From Oncomelania hupensis (lineage: Eukaryota > Mollusca > Gastropoda > Littorinimorpha > Pomatiopsidae): 64,000 nucleotides of DNA. The notes beneath the pieces were generated by a model. The model worked only from the letters and a program-made list of their open reading frames with translations, was not told the origin of the DNA and made no database searches. The translations under genes and the position numbers were made by a program. Each line of letters starts with the position of its first letter. Position 1 is the stretch's first letter. The stretch lies in the NCBI GenBank assembly GCA_036898135.1, contig CM072522.1, positions 59,779,273-59,843,272 of the forward strand. The letters are read 5' to 3'. Positions 51,712-63,041 of the stretch are shown here, piece by piece.

Positions 51712-53165
51712 TGTTTTTAATAAAGCTTTCAGTCAGGTTGGCAGTTTGAAGTTACATAAGCTTATACATACAGGAGAGAAGAATCTTGTGTGTGATGTTT
51801 GTAATAAAGCTTGCACGCAAGCTTGCAGTTTGAAGTTATATAAGCGTATACATACAGAAGAGAAGAATCAGGTGTGTGATGTTTGTAATAAAGCTTTCAG
51901 TCAGGCTGGCAGTTTAAAGTTACATAAGCTTATACATACAGGAGAGAAAAATCATGTGTGTAATATTTGTAATAAAGCTTTCACTCAGGCTGGCAATTTG
52001 AGGTTACATAAGTTTATACATACAGGAGAGAAGAATCATGTTTGTAATGTTTGTAATAAAGCTTTCACTCTGGTTGGCTGTTTGAAAAGGCATTAGCGTA
52101 CTCATACAAGAGATAAATATGATGCGTTTGATGTTTGTAATAAAGCTTTCATTCAGGCTCACAGTTTGAATTTACATAAGCTTGTGCATACAGGAGACAA
52201 AAATCATGTGTGTGATGTTTGTAATAAAGCTTTCACTGAGGCTGGCAGTTTGAAGTTACATAAGTTTATACATACAGGAGAGAAGAATCATGTGTGTAAG
52301 GTTTGTAATAAAACTTTCACTCAGGCTGGCAATTTAAAGTTACATAAGCTTATACACACAGGAGAGGAGAATCATGTGTGTAATGTTTGTAATAAAGCTT
52401 TCACTCAGGCTGGCAGTTTGTCGAGGCATAAACTTAAACATAGAGGAGAGAAGAATCATGTGTGTAATGTTTGTAATAAAGCTTTTAGTAAGGTTAGCAG
52501 TTTGAAGTTCCATAAGCTTATACTATACATACAGGAGAGAATAATCATGTGTGTGATGTTTGTAATAAAGCTTTCAGTCAGGCTGGCAGTTTGAAGTTAC
52601 ATAAGCTTATACATACCGGAGATGAAAATCGTGTGTGTAATATTTGTAATAAAGCTTTCACTCAGGCTGGCAATTTGAGGTTACATAAGCTTATACATAC
52701 AGGAGAGAAGAATTATGTGTGTAATGTTTGTAATAAAGCTTTCACCCTGGTTGGCTGTTTTAAAAGGCATTAGTGTACTCATACAAGAGATAAATATGAT
52801 GTGTTTGATGTTTGTAATAAAGCTTTCATTCAGGCTTACAGTTTGAATTTACATAATGTTGGCAGTTTGTCGAGGCATAAACTTAAACATAGAGGAGAGA
52901 AGAATCATGTGTGTAATGTTTGTAATAAAGCTTTCAGTTAGGCTGGCAGTTTGAAGTTGCATAAGCTTATATATATACGGGAGAGAAAAATCACGTGTGT
53001 AATATTTTAATAAAGCTTTCACTCAGGCTAGCAATTTGAAGGTACATAAGCTTATAAATACAAGAGAGAAAAATCATCTGTAAGATTTGTAATAAAGTTT
53101 CACTTTGGTTAGCGGTTTGAAGAAACGCAAGTTAACACATTCTGGATACAAAAATTCATGTGTTT
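51712..53165 (+). pseudogene. Dead extension of copy 2 finger array
   Basis: About 16 further fingers in shifted frames (51704-52096, 52100-52530, 52549-52773, then degenerate). The stop CLKRH-TAG at 52093-52095 is repeated at 52771-52773 (CFKRH-TAG) within the same order of fingers, so an already dead block was tandemly duplicated. The far end reads THSGYKNSCV plus TGA, the same terminus as copies 0 and 1. Confidence 0.85.
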
Positions 53166-53460
53166 GACAGTTGTAGAAAAATCTTTTCTTTCTGCTTGCC
53201 AGTTGAAGAGACATACACTTACATGTTCAGAAGAGAAAAGCATGTGTGTGATGTTTTTTTAAGCCTTTCTCTGTGGTTGACGATTTGAAGCAACACATGT
53301 TGATACATCCTAAAGTGAAATTTATGTGACATATGTGTAATATTTAATGCTTTTGTTCATACTGATATTTTAATGAATCGCATGTTGGTACATACTGACA
53401 GTTTGATGAATCACATGTTGGTACATACAGAAAGGACAATTAGGGGCTGTGCAATAATGC
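53166..53460 (+). pseudogene. Oldest decayed fingers 3' of copy 2
   Basis: gttgaagagacatacactta, atttgaagcaacacatgttg and gatgaatcacatgttggtac parallel 1400-1600 and 29345-29580. Confidence 0.68.
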
Positions 53461-53624
53461 TTATATTTAAATTGAGTACTTGAAGAAGATTACAGTAACA
53501 TAGGCTGGAGGCAGAAAAGAAGATAAAAATAACAAGAGTCGTCAGATAAAACCAAGGTTTCCAGTTTATTTGAAAGTTTTTCTCAAGGTAAAATAAATCT
53601 AAATGCCTAAAACTCTTGACAGCC

Positions 53625-53680
53625 TCTTTAATCCACGTTCATTTGGCTCTCTGCAGTCCGCTGGGCCCTATTAATAACTA
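53625..53680 (+). repeat. R700 3' end, AACTAA-tailed subfamily
   Basis: catttggctctctgcagtcc then gctgggccctattaataact; orthologous to 1786-1845 and 29755-29825. Confidence 0.62.
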
Positions 53681-53743
53681 ATTCTTGACAGCAATTCTGC
53701 TTTATGGCTTGAATAATATTGTGAACATTGTTGAGATTAAAAT

Positions 53744-53938
53744 TTGAACATAGTATCCCACACATATTCTGGAGAGAAAATGGTGTGCAATTTATGTAAT
53801 CTGTTGAATGCTGTCAGTGTATATTATGTGAAACATTTAACCATGGAATATAAAGGAGACAACATTTATGCTAGGAGTTTGAGGTATCACCAGTTGTCAC
53901 ATGCTATAAAGACACATTATGCATGTGATAAGTGTTGA
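53744..53938 (+). pseudogene. Remote decayed zinc-finger sequence behind copy 2
   Basis: Open for 64 codons: YSGEKMVCNLCNLLNAV, then DNIYARSLRYHQLSHAIKTH and YACDKC. Linker, C-x2-C and H-x3-H parts of fingers are visible but out of register. Single-copy version of the 71-bp unit expanded at 1975-3295. Confidence 0.65.
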
Positions 53939-54067
53939 CTCAAGTCAAGTACTAAAAGAAGCCTAGATTGAGAAAGGCAGGGTAGAAGATATAATACTTG
54001 TGATATTTTTTTAGATCCTTGAAATTCCACCATTGTATAGCATGGGATGTTTGTAACCATCATTGTA

Positions 54068-54768
54068 CCCCTTGGGGTCATGAGCAATCTTGCCACTGTA
54101 GATTGTTCAAACCTATAAAGGGAACAGTGAAAGCCACAGTTGAAAACCTGTCTTTCCTTTATAGGCAAGACAGATTCACTGCGGCAACAGTACCCCCGTT
54201 GGAGTGCCGGGGGTTTTCAGTATAAATAGTATCCCCACTTTATGGAAATTTAGTGCTTTAAATTCCCACTGTCGCTGTCTTCCTCATTTACTCTTTCCTA
54301 TTCCTGCTCTGTCCTTCACTCTGCTATACTATCTTCTTCTTCGCTAGATCAATGACCTACCTTTTTTCTTGAAAACTCTTCCTGGACAAGACTCCTTGTT
54401 TGTGTATGAGGTCTGTTGGATCAGCTTGGGAGTGTTGGACGCTTTCTGCCGGGTGGTCACTAGGGCTTCCTATGATTGTACTATTTAGCACTATAGGCAT
54501 TTTATATGTATGTGTTTCATTGATGATTTATAATGATGTTTGTATTCTATTTTGTTTTTGTAACCGGGGTGTTCGCGTAGTTGAGGTCAACCCTCAGCCG
54601 TCCCCCGCGTGGGATGTCTTTATTGTAAAGTGGCTGGCCGGTGGAGGGCATTCAATTTTCCCACTGGGGTTGTTTCAGCAGATCTTTTATGCGGATCGGG
54701 GGTTGTCCGGTCCTGATTTGGCTCGGAAGAGTCCGCTGGACCTAAAGCAACAATAAATCAATCAATCA
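54068..54768 (+). mobile_element. R700 retroposon, full-length (701 bp)
   Basis: CCCCTTGGGG start to the AATAAATCAATCAATC tail. TSD aaccatcattgta / aaccaccattgta (54055-54067, 54769-54781, one mismatch). Same site as the copy at 31382-32077. Confidence 0.88.
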
Positions 54769-54812
54769 AACCACCATTGTATGGCATGGATGTTTGTAAC
54801 CACCAATCCCTC

Positions 54813-55392
54813 TATGCCGGGGGTTTCAGTATAAATAGTATCCCTTCTTTCTGGAAATCTAGTGCTTTAAATTCCCACTGTCGCTGTCTTTCTCCTTTGT
54901 TCTTTTCCATTCCTACTCTGTTCTATCAATCTACTATACTATCTTCTTCTTCTTTAGACCATTCACCTACCTTTTTTTCTTGAAAACTCTTCTGGGACAA
55001 AACCCCTTATTTGTGTGTGAGGTCTGTTGGATCATCTTGGGAATATTGGACGTTTTCTGCCAGGTGGTCACTGGGGTTTCCTGTGATGTTATTATTTGGC
55101 TATGTAGGCATTTTATATGTATGTGTTTTGTTGATATTTTATAATGATGTTTATATTCTATTTTGTTTTTGTAAACGGAGGTTTGATAAATTAGAGTATC
55201 GCCTCAGCATCCCCTGCGTGATGACCGGATGGTGAAGTGCCTTCACTGTTACCACTAGGGTTGTTTTGGCAGATCTTTTATGCGGATACAGGGCGAGTCC
55301 TCTTTCAGTGAAGTTGTGGTAATGATTTTGTGGTCCTGATTCGGCTCTTTGCAGTCATATGGACCCTGTAAGCAATGAATAACTAACTAAGT
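54813..55392 (+). mobile_element. R700, 5'-truncated, AACTAA-tailed subfamily
   Basis: tatgccgggggtttcagtat to gattcggctctttgcagtca and aatgaataactaactaag. Confidence 0.8.
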
Positions 55393-55500
55393 AGCCACCA
55401 TTGTATAGCATGGGATATATGTAACCACCATTGTATAGCATTGGATATGTGTAACCACCATTGTATGGCATGGGATGTTTGCAACCACCTTTGTGATACC
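55393..55500. repeat. About 34-bp tandem repeat
   Basis: Three to four units of accaccattgtatagcatgg plus gatatatgta. Its unit is also the R700 target site at 31369 and 54055. Confidence 0.8.
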
Positions 55501-55696
55501 AGTTATACAATGTGCAGCATTTTACCATTGATTGTAAAGGAGACAACAAGAGAGTCACCCTGCTGTTATATTGCTTGTTTCAGGATTGATGGTACATGAA
55601 AATGGCTGTGATGTGTTACTGCATGTAGGTATGAATGTGAAAAATGTAGATATAATCTGTCCTTTAGTGTTAATGCTCAACAGATCCTTTTTACTA

Positions 55697-58600
55697 TGCT
55701 GAGAGAGGCGAGAAAGGCTGAGAGGTGAGAGAGGCTGAGAGAAGGGAGAGAGATGGGAGAGGCTGAGAGAGGCTGAGATAGGGTAAAAAGGCTGAGAGAG
55801 GGGAGAGAGGCTGAGAGAAGGGAGAGAGATGGGAGAGGCTGAGAGAGGCAGAGAGATGGGAGAGGCTGAGAGAGGGGAGAGAGGATGAGAGAAGGGAGAG
55901 AGTTGGGAGAGGCTGAGAGTGGGGAGAGAGGCTGAGAGAGGGGAGAGAGGCTGAGAGAAGGGAGAGAGGCTGAGGGAGGGGAGAGAGGCTGAGAGAGGGG
56001 AGAGAGACAGAGAGAAGGGAGAGAGGGGAGAGAGGCTGAGAGAAGGGAGAGAGATGGGAGAGGCTGAGAGAGGCAGAGAGATGGGAGAGGCTGAGAGAAG
56101 GGAGAGAGTTGGGAGAGGCTGAGAGTGGGGAGAGAGGCTGAGAGAGGAGAGAGAGGCTGAGAGAATAGAGAGAGAGATGGGAGAGGCTGAGAGATGGGTG
56201 AGAGGCTGAGAGAGGGGAGAGAGACAGAGAGAGGGGAGAGAGGCTGAGAGAAAGGAGAGAGGCTGAGAGAAGGGAGAGAGATGGGAGAGGCTGAGAGAGG
56301 GAGAGAGGGGAGAGGGGCTGAAAGAAGGGAGAGAGATGGGAGAGGCTGAGAGAGGGGAGAGAGGCTGAGAGGGGGGAGAAAGGCTGAGAGAGGCTGAGAG
56401 AAGGGAGAGAGATGGGAGAGGCTGAGAGAGGGGAGAGAGGCTGAGAGAAGGGAGAGAGATGGGAGAGGCTGAGAGAGGCTGAGAGTGGGGAGAGAGGCTG
56501 AGAGAGGGGAGAGAGGCTGAGTGAGGGGAGAGAGACAGAGAGAATGGAGAGAGGCTGAGAGAGGGGAGAGAGGCTGATAGAAGGGAGAGAGATGGGAGAG
56601 GCTGAAAGAGGCTAAGAGATAGGAGAGAGGCTGAGAGAAGGGAGAGAGATGGGAGAGGCTGAGAGTGGGGAGAGAGGCTGAGAGAGGAGAGAGAGGCTGA
56701 GAGAAGGGAGAGAGATGGGAGAGACTGAGAGAGGGGTGAGAGGCTGAGAGAGGGGTGAGAGACAGAGAGAGGGGAGAGGCTGAGAGAGAAGAGAGAGGCT
56801 GAGAGAAGGGAGAGAGATGGGAGAGGCTGAGAGAGGGGAGAGAGGTTGAGAGAAGGGAGAGAGGCTGAGAGAAGGGAGAGAGATGGGAGAGGACGAGAGA
56901 GGGGAGAGAGGCCGAGAGAGGGGAGAGAGGCCGAGAAAGGGGAGAAAGGGGAGAGAGTTTGGGAGAGGGGAGGAGAGTATGAGAGAGGGGAGAGAGGCCG
57001 AGAGAGGATGAGAGAAGGGAGAGAGTATGGGAGAGGGGAGAGAGGCTGTAAGAGGGGAGAGAGTATGGGAGAGGGGAGAGAGGCTGAGAGAGGGGAGAGA
57101 GTATGGAAGGGGGGAGAGAGGCTGAGAGAGGGGAGAGAGCTGAAAGAGGGGAAAGAGTTTGGGAGAGGGGAAGAGAGTATGAGAGAGGGGAGAGAGACCG
57201 AGAGAGGGGAGAGAGACAGAGAGAGGGGAGAGAGGCTGAGAGAGGGGAGAGGCTGAGAGAAGGGAGAGAGATGGGAGAGGCTGAGAGAGGGCAGAGAGCC
57301 TGAGAGAGGGCAGAGAGCCTGAGAGAGGGCAGAGAGGATGAGAGAAGGGAGAGAGATGGGAGAGGCTGAGAGAGGGGAGAGAGCCTGAGAGAGGGAAGAG
57401 AGGCTGAGAGAAGGGAGAGAGATGGGAGAGGCTGAGAGAAGGGAGAGAGGCTGAGAGAGGGGAGAGAGGCTGAGAGAGGGGAGAGAGACAGAGAGAGTGG
57501 AGAGAGGCTGAGGGAGGGGAGAGAGGCTGAGAGAGGGGAGAGAGACAGAGAGAAGGGAGAGAGGCTGAGAGAGGGGAGAGAGGCTGAGAGAAGGGAGAGA
57601 GATGGGAGAGGCTGAGAGAGGGGAGAGAGCCTGAGAGAGGGGAGAGAGGCTGAGAGAAGGGAGAGAGATGGGGGAGGCTGAGAGAGGGGAGAGAGCCTGA
57701 GAGAGGGGAGAGAGGCTGAGAGAAGGGAGAGAGATGGGAGAGGCTGAAAGAGGGGAGAGAGCCTGAGAGAGGGAGGAGAGGCTGAGAGAAAGGAGAGAGA
57801 TGGGAGAGGCTAAGAGAGGGGAGAGAGGCAGAGAGAGGGGAGAAAGGCTGAGAGGCTGAGAGAAGGGAGAGGCTGAGAGAGGGGAGAGAGGCTAAGAGAA
57901 GGGAGAGAGATGGGGGAGGCTGAGAGAGGGGACAGAGGCCGAGAGAGGGGAGAGAGGCCGAGAGAGGCTGAGAGAGGGGAGAGAGTATGGGAGAGGGGAG
58001 AGAGGCTGAGAGAGGGGAGAGAGTTTGGGAGAGGGGAGGAGAGTATGAGAGAGGGGAGAGAGGCCGAGAGAAGATGAGAGAAGGGAGAGAGTATGGGAGA
58101 GGGGAGAGAGATGGGAGAGGCTGAGAGAGGCTGAGAGAGGGGAGAGAGGCTGAGAGAGGGGAGAGAGACAGAGAGAAGGGAGAGAGGCTGAGGGAGGGGA
58201 GAGAGGCTGAGAGAGGGGAGAGAGGCTGAGAGAGGGGAGAGAGACAGAGAGAAGGGAGAGAGGGGAGAGAGGCTGAGAGAAGGGAGAGAGATGTGAGAGG
58301 CTGAGAGAGCCTGAGAGAGGGGAGAGAGGCTGAGAGAAGGGAGAGAGATGGGAGAGGCTGAGAGAGGGGAGAGAGGCTGAGAGAGGGGAGAAAGGCTGAG
58401 AGAAGGGAGAGAGATGGGAGAGGCTGATAGAGGCTGAAAGAGGGGAGAGAGCCTGAGAGAGGGAGGAGAGGCTGAGAGAAAGGAGAGAGATGGGAGAGGC
58501 TGAGAGAGGGGAGAGAGGCAGAGAGAGGGGAGAAAGGATGAGAGAGGTGAGAGAGGCTGAGAGAAGGGAGAGAGATGGGAGAGGCTGAGAGAGGGGAGAG

Positions 58601-60362
58601 AGGCTGAGAGAGGCTGAGAGAAGGGAGAGAGATGGGAGAGGCTGAGAGAGGGGAGAGAGGCCGAGAGAGGGAAGAGAGGCCGAGAGAGGCGGAGAAAGGG
58701 GAGAGAGTTTGGGAGAATGGAGGAGAGTATGAGAGAGGGGAGAGAGGCAGAGAGAAGATGAGAGAAGGGAGAGAGTATGGGAGAGGGGAGAGAGGCTGTG
58801 AGAGGGGAGAGAGTATGGGAGAAGGGAGAGAGGCTGAGAGAGGGGAGAGAGTATGGAAGAGGGGAGAGAGGCTGAGAGAGGGGAAAGAGGGAAGAGAGTT
58901 TGGGAGAGGGGATGAGAGTATGAGAGAGGGGAGAGAGGCCGAGAGAGGGGAGAGAGGCTGAGAGAGCGGAAAGAGGGGAGAGAGTTTGGGAGAGGGGAGG
59001 AGAGTATGAGAGAGGGGTGAGAGGCCGAGAGAGGGGAGAGAGACAGAGAGAGGGGAGAGAGCCTGAGAGAGGGGAGAGAGGCTGAGAGAAGGGAGAGAGA
59101 TGGGAGAGGCTGAGAGAGGGGAGAGAGGCTGAGAGAAGGGAGATAGATTGGAGAGGCTGAGAGAGGCTGAGAGAGTGGAGGGAGGCTGAGAGTGGGGAGA
59201 GAGGCTGAGAGAGGGGAGAGAGGCTGAGAGATGGGAGAGGCTGAGAAAGGGGTGAGAGGCTGAGAGAGGGTAGAGAGACAGAGAGAGGGGAGAGAGGCTG
59301 TGAGAGGGGAGAGAGGCTGAGAGAAGGGAGACAGATGGGAGAGTCTAAGAGAGGGGAGAGAGGCTGAGAGAGGGGAGAGAGGCTGAGAGAAGGGAGAAAG
59401 ATGGGAGAGGCTGAGAGAGGGGAGAGAGGCCGAGAGAGGGGAGAGAGACCGAGAGAGGCTGAGAAAGGGGAGAAAGGGGTGAGAGTTTGGGAGAGGGGAG
59501 GAGAGTATGAGAGAGGGGAGGAGAGTATGAGAGAGGGGAGAGAGGCCGAGAGAGGATTAGAGAGGGGAGAGAGTATGGGAGAGGGGAGAGAGGCTGTGAG
59601 AGGGGAGAGAGGCTGTGAGAGGGGAGAGAGGCTGAGAGAGGGGAAAGAGGGGAGAGAGTTTGGGAGAGGGGAGGAGAGTATGAGAGAGGGGAGAGAGGCC
59701 GAGAGAGGGGAGAGAGGCCGAGAGAGGCTGAGAGAGGGGAGAGAGTATGAGAGAGGGGAGAGAGGGGAGAGAGTATGGAAGTGGGGAGAGAGGCTGAGAA
59801 AGGGGAGAGAGGGGAAAGAGGGGAGAGAGTTTGGGAGAGGGGAGAAGAGTATGAGAGAGGGAGAGAGGCCGAGAGAGGGGAGAGAGGCTGAGAGAGGGGA
59901 GAGAGTATGGGAGAGGGGAGAGAGGCTGAGAGAGGGGAGAGAGTATGGAAGAGGGGAGAGAGGCTGAGAAAGGGGAGAGAGGGGAAAGAGGGGAGAGAGT
60001 TTGGGAGAGGGGAGGAGAGTATGAAAGAGGGGAGAGAGGCCGAGAGAGGCTGAGAGAGGGGAGAGAGTATGGGAGAGGGGAGAGAGGCCGAGAGAGGGGA
60101 GAGAGGCCGAGAGAGGCTGAGTGAGGGGAGAGAGTATGGGAGAGGGGAGAGAGGCTGAGAGAGGGGAGAGAGAGGAAAGAGGGGAGAGAGGCCGAGAGAG
60201 GATGAGAGAGGGGAGAGAGTATGGGAGAGGGGAGAGAGGGAGGAGAGTATGAGAGAGGGGAGAGAGTCTGAAAGAGGGGAGAGAGTATGAGAGAGGGGAG
60301 AGAAGGGAGAGAGGCTGAGAGAGGGGAGAGAGGGAGGAGAGGATGAGAGATGGGAGAGAGGC
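55697..60362. repeat. Purine-rich GA satellite, main block
   Basis: Nearly pure G+A on the + strand: units of 18-21 bp built on gagaggctgagagagggga and gagagaagggagagagatgg, with higher-order variation (gagagtatgggagagggg forms towards the right). Open frames rich in R, E and G are artefacts. Such polypurine DNA can adopt triplex structures (general knowledge). Confidence 0.97.
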
Positions 60363-61075
60363 TGATTGATTGATTGATTGATTGTTGCTTTAGGTCCAGG
60401 GGATGGGAGAGAGGGGAGAGAGGTGAGAGAGTTTGGGAGAGGGGAGAGAGGCTAAGAGAGGGAGGAGAGTATGACAGAGGGGAGAGAGGGGAGAGAGAGG
60501 AAAGAGGATGAGAGGGGAGAGAGTTTGGGAGAGGGGACTCTTCCGAGCCAAATCAGGACCGGACAACCCCCGATCCGCATAAAAGATCTGCTGAAACAGC
60601 CCTAGTGGGAAAATTGAATGCCCTCCACCGGCCAGTCACTTTACAATAAAGACATCCCACGCAGGGGACGGCTGAGGCTTTACCCCAACTACTCGAACCC
60701 CCGGTTACAAAAACAAAATAGAATACAAACATCATTATAAATTATCAACAAAACATATACATATAACATGCCTATATTGCTAAATAATAACATCATAGGA
60801 AGCCCTAGTGACCACCCGGCAGAAAGCGTCCAACACTCCCAAGCTGATCCAACAGACCTCATACACAAACAAGGAGTCTTGTCCAGGAAGAGTTTTCAAG
60901 AAAAAAAGTAGGTCATTGATCTAGCGAAGAAGAAGATAGTATAGCAGAGTGATAGGACAGATCAGAAATGGGAAAGAGTAAATGAGGAAGACAGCGACAG
61001 TGGGAATTTAAAGCACTAAATTTCCAGAAAGTGGGGATACTATTTATACTGAAACCCCCGGCACCCCAACGGGGG
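60363..61075 (-). mobile_element. R700 copy in the GA satellite, split by 135 bp of satellite
   Basis: The tail and tgttgctttaggtccag lie at 60363-60399; 60400-60534 is GA satellite; the element resumes ggactcttccgagccaaatc at 60535 and runs to caccccaacgggggt. It lacks roughly 190 bp of the 5' end. Confidence 0.88.
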
Positions 61076-61732
61076 TGAGAGAGGCTGAAAGAGGGGAGAG
61101 AGTATGAGAGAGGGGAGAGAGGCTGAGAGAAGATAGAGAGGCTGAGAGAGGGGAGAGAGGCTTAGAGAGGGGAGAGAGGGAGGAGAGTATGAGAGAGGGG
61201 AGAGAGGCCGAGAGAGCCTGAGAGGTGAGAGAGGGAAGAGAGTATGAGAGAGGGGAGAGAGGATGAGAGAGGGGAGAGAGGCTGAGAGTGGGGAGAGAGT
61301 ATGAGAGAGGGGAGAGAGTATGAGAGAGGGTGAGAGAGTATGAGAGAGGGTGAGAGAGGAGAGAGTATGAGAGAGGGAGGAGAGTATGAGAGAGGGGAGT
61401 GAGGCCGAGAGAGGATGACAGACGGGAGAGAGTATGGGAGAGGGGAGAGAGGCTGAGAGAGGGGAAAGAGGCTGAAAGAGAGAGGGGAGAGAGGATGAGA
61501 GAGGCTGAGAGAAGGGAGAGTGTGGAGAGAGTATGAGAGAGGGGAGAGAGTATGAGAGAGGGGAGAGAGGGAGGAGAGTATGAGAGAGGGGAGAGAGGCT
61601 GAAAGAGGGGAGAGAGTATGAGGGAGGGGAGAGAGGGGAGAGAGGTAGAGAGGCTGAGAGAGGGGAGAGAGGCTGAGAGAGGGGAGAGTGGCTGAGAGAG
61701 GGGAGAGAGTGGAGAGAGTATGAGAGAGGGGA
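61076..61732. repeat. Purine-rich GA satellite, right block
   Basis: Same unit family as the main block, mostly the gagagtatgagagagggg form. The minus-strand Ser/Leu/Pro-rich frame (61040-61777) is an artefact. Confidence 0.96.
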
Positions 61733-62652
61733 AATTGAAATTGAAATTGATTTATTTCGATAAGGCCAAAGCCCCATTAGAAAGGGGGTAATTTACCATA
61801 ACAACATTATACAAAGCGCAAAGTAACATAATTATAAATATATAAACAATCAATACATTAGCAGAAACATATAACTAAATATATATAACAATCAGGATAA
61901 CGCACATTCCCGAATTTTAAAAGCATGAAACAAGTAAACACATACATTTTTAACAATATGAGGTTGTTTTGATGACATTAGCAACTGAAAACGGAATAAA
62001 CTTGGATTTCTATGGAATTTTATAGGTATTAGCTTCTTTCTGAGAATTATTAGAAAAGGACAAAAAAGTAAGAAATGAATTTCATTCTCCACACCGTTTT
62101 TACATAGCGGACAAATTAGATCATCTGGCTTACATTGCCGATATCGATAAAAGTGGACCAACAAATCTGAAACACCAAATCGGAATTTTGTCATAATGAA
62201 TTTCAGATGACTGTCAAGAGGCATACTCAAATATTGAGGAACAACATTTAATTGGCTGCAAAATAATCTATACATATGGAATCTTTCGCTTTCGCTCACA
62301 TGTTCACTCCAATTTTGCCATCTGCAATCAACCATGCGCTGCTTAAACATTCTTAAAAACTCTCTCTCATTCCCTACACCCTGTGCTAGCCAAACATTAC
62401 CAAAACCATGCACATCTAAACACTGTCTTACTTTCGATGCCCAAGTTGTCTTCCCTCTATTGTCTAAATCCAGCAACAAAAATAAGCTTTTTTCGGGATT
62501 TTATCAGTAGGCATTTTACATGACTTCAACCAGTAACGAATCGTATTCATTGAGAAATTAATTAATAAAGGAAATCTGTTTAACTCTTTATATACGAGGT
62601 CATTTGGGGTCCGCATATTAACACATAATAATTTCTTCATTGCAAACACTGC
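61733..62652 (-). mobile_element. LINE 3' end with C-terminal zinc knuckle
   Basis: Minus strand: 62649-62464 (MFAMKKLLCVNMRTPNDLVY, FSMNTIRYWLKSCKM) then a frameshift, 62479-61892 (LDNRGKTTWASKVRQCLD, FLRMFKQRMVDCRWQNWSEH, CPLCKNGVENEIHFLLFC). The C-x2-C-x8-H-x4-C knuckle is typical of the end of LINE reverse-transcriptase proteins. The 3' tail is AATTTC repeats at 61733-61750, abutting the GA satellite. 5'-truncated before the RT core; clade not assigned. Confidence 0.8.
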
Positions 62653-62658
62653 CGTGAA

Positions 62659-62863
62659 CTGACAAAACCGAGCAAGTCCACAAAACCTACTTTCGAGAAA
62701 ATCGACGTTTTGTGTTGCGCTATATTACGCGATCGTTTCTGGAAGTTTAATGGCATATTATAATGCAATTCCTCGATTTAAGAGTGCATACCTTGAATGT
62801 TAAAGAAATGTTTGATAGATTTGATGTTTTAAGACTATTTGTGGACTTGCTTTGTTTTGTCAG
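62659..62863. mobile_element. MITE-like element with 26-bp TIRs (205 bp)
   Basis: Left end CTGACAAAACCGAGCAAGTC and right end (complement) CTGACAAAACAAAGCAAGTC, both continuing CACAAA. No TSD found. Confidence 0.62.
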
Positions 62864-62889
62864 ATTATTCTTGAGATAGATCTTTGTTG

Positions 62890-63035
62890 AGAACATGACA
62901 AAACCAAGCAAGTCACCCGCTTGGTTTTGTCAGTTTATTATTGAATTAAATCCTTGTTAAAAAAATTCACAAAACCAAGTAAGTCAAATCCGCTTGGTTT
63001 TGTCAGTTTATTATTAAGTAAATCCTTGTTTTCAA
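62890..63035. repeat. Palindrome-bearing tandem repeat related to the MITE ends
   Basis: Two units of about 70 bp containing cgcttggttttgtcagttta. 62896-62932 has the perfect inverted pair TGACAAAACCAAGC/GCTTGGTTTTGTCA with a 9-nt loop. Confidence 0.7.
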
Positions 63036-63041
63036 AATTCC

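Noticed and set aside
56846..59967. Arg/Glu/Gly-rich proteins in the GA satellite and a Ser/Leu/Pro-rich protein on its minus strand
   Set aside because: Pure products of the polypurine repeat.
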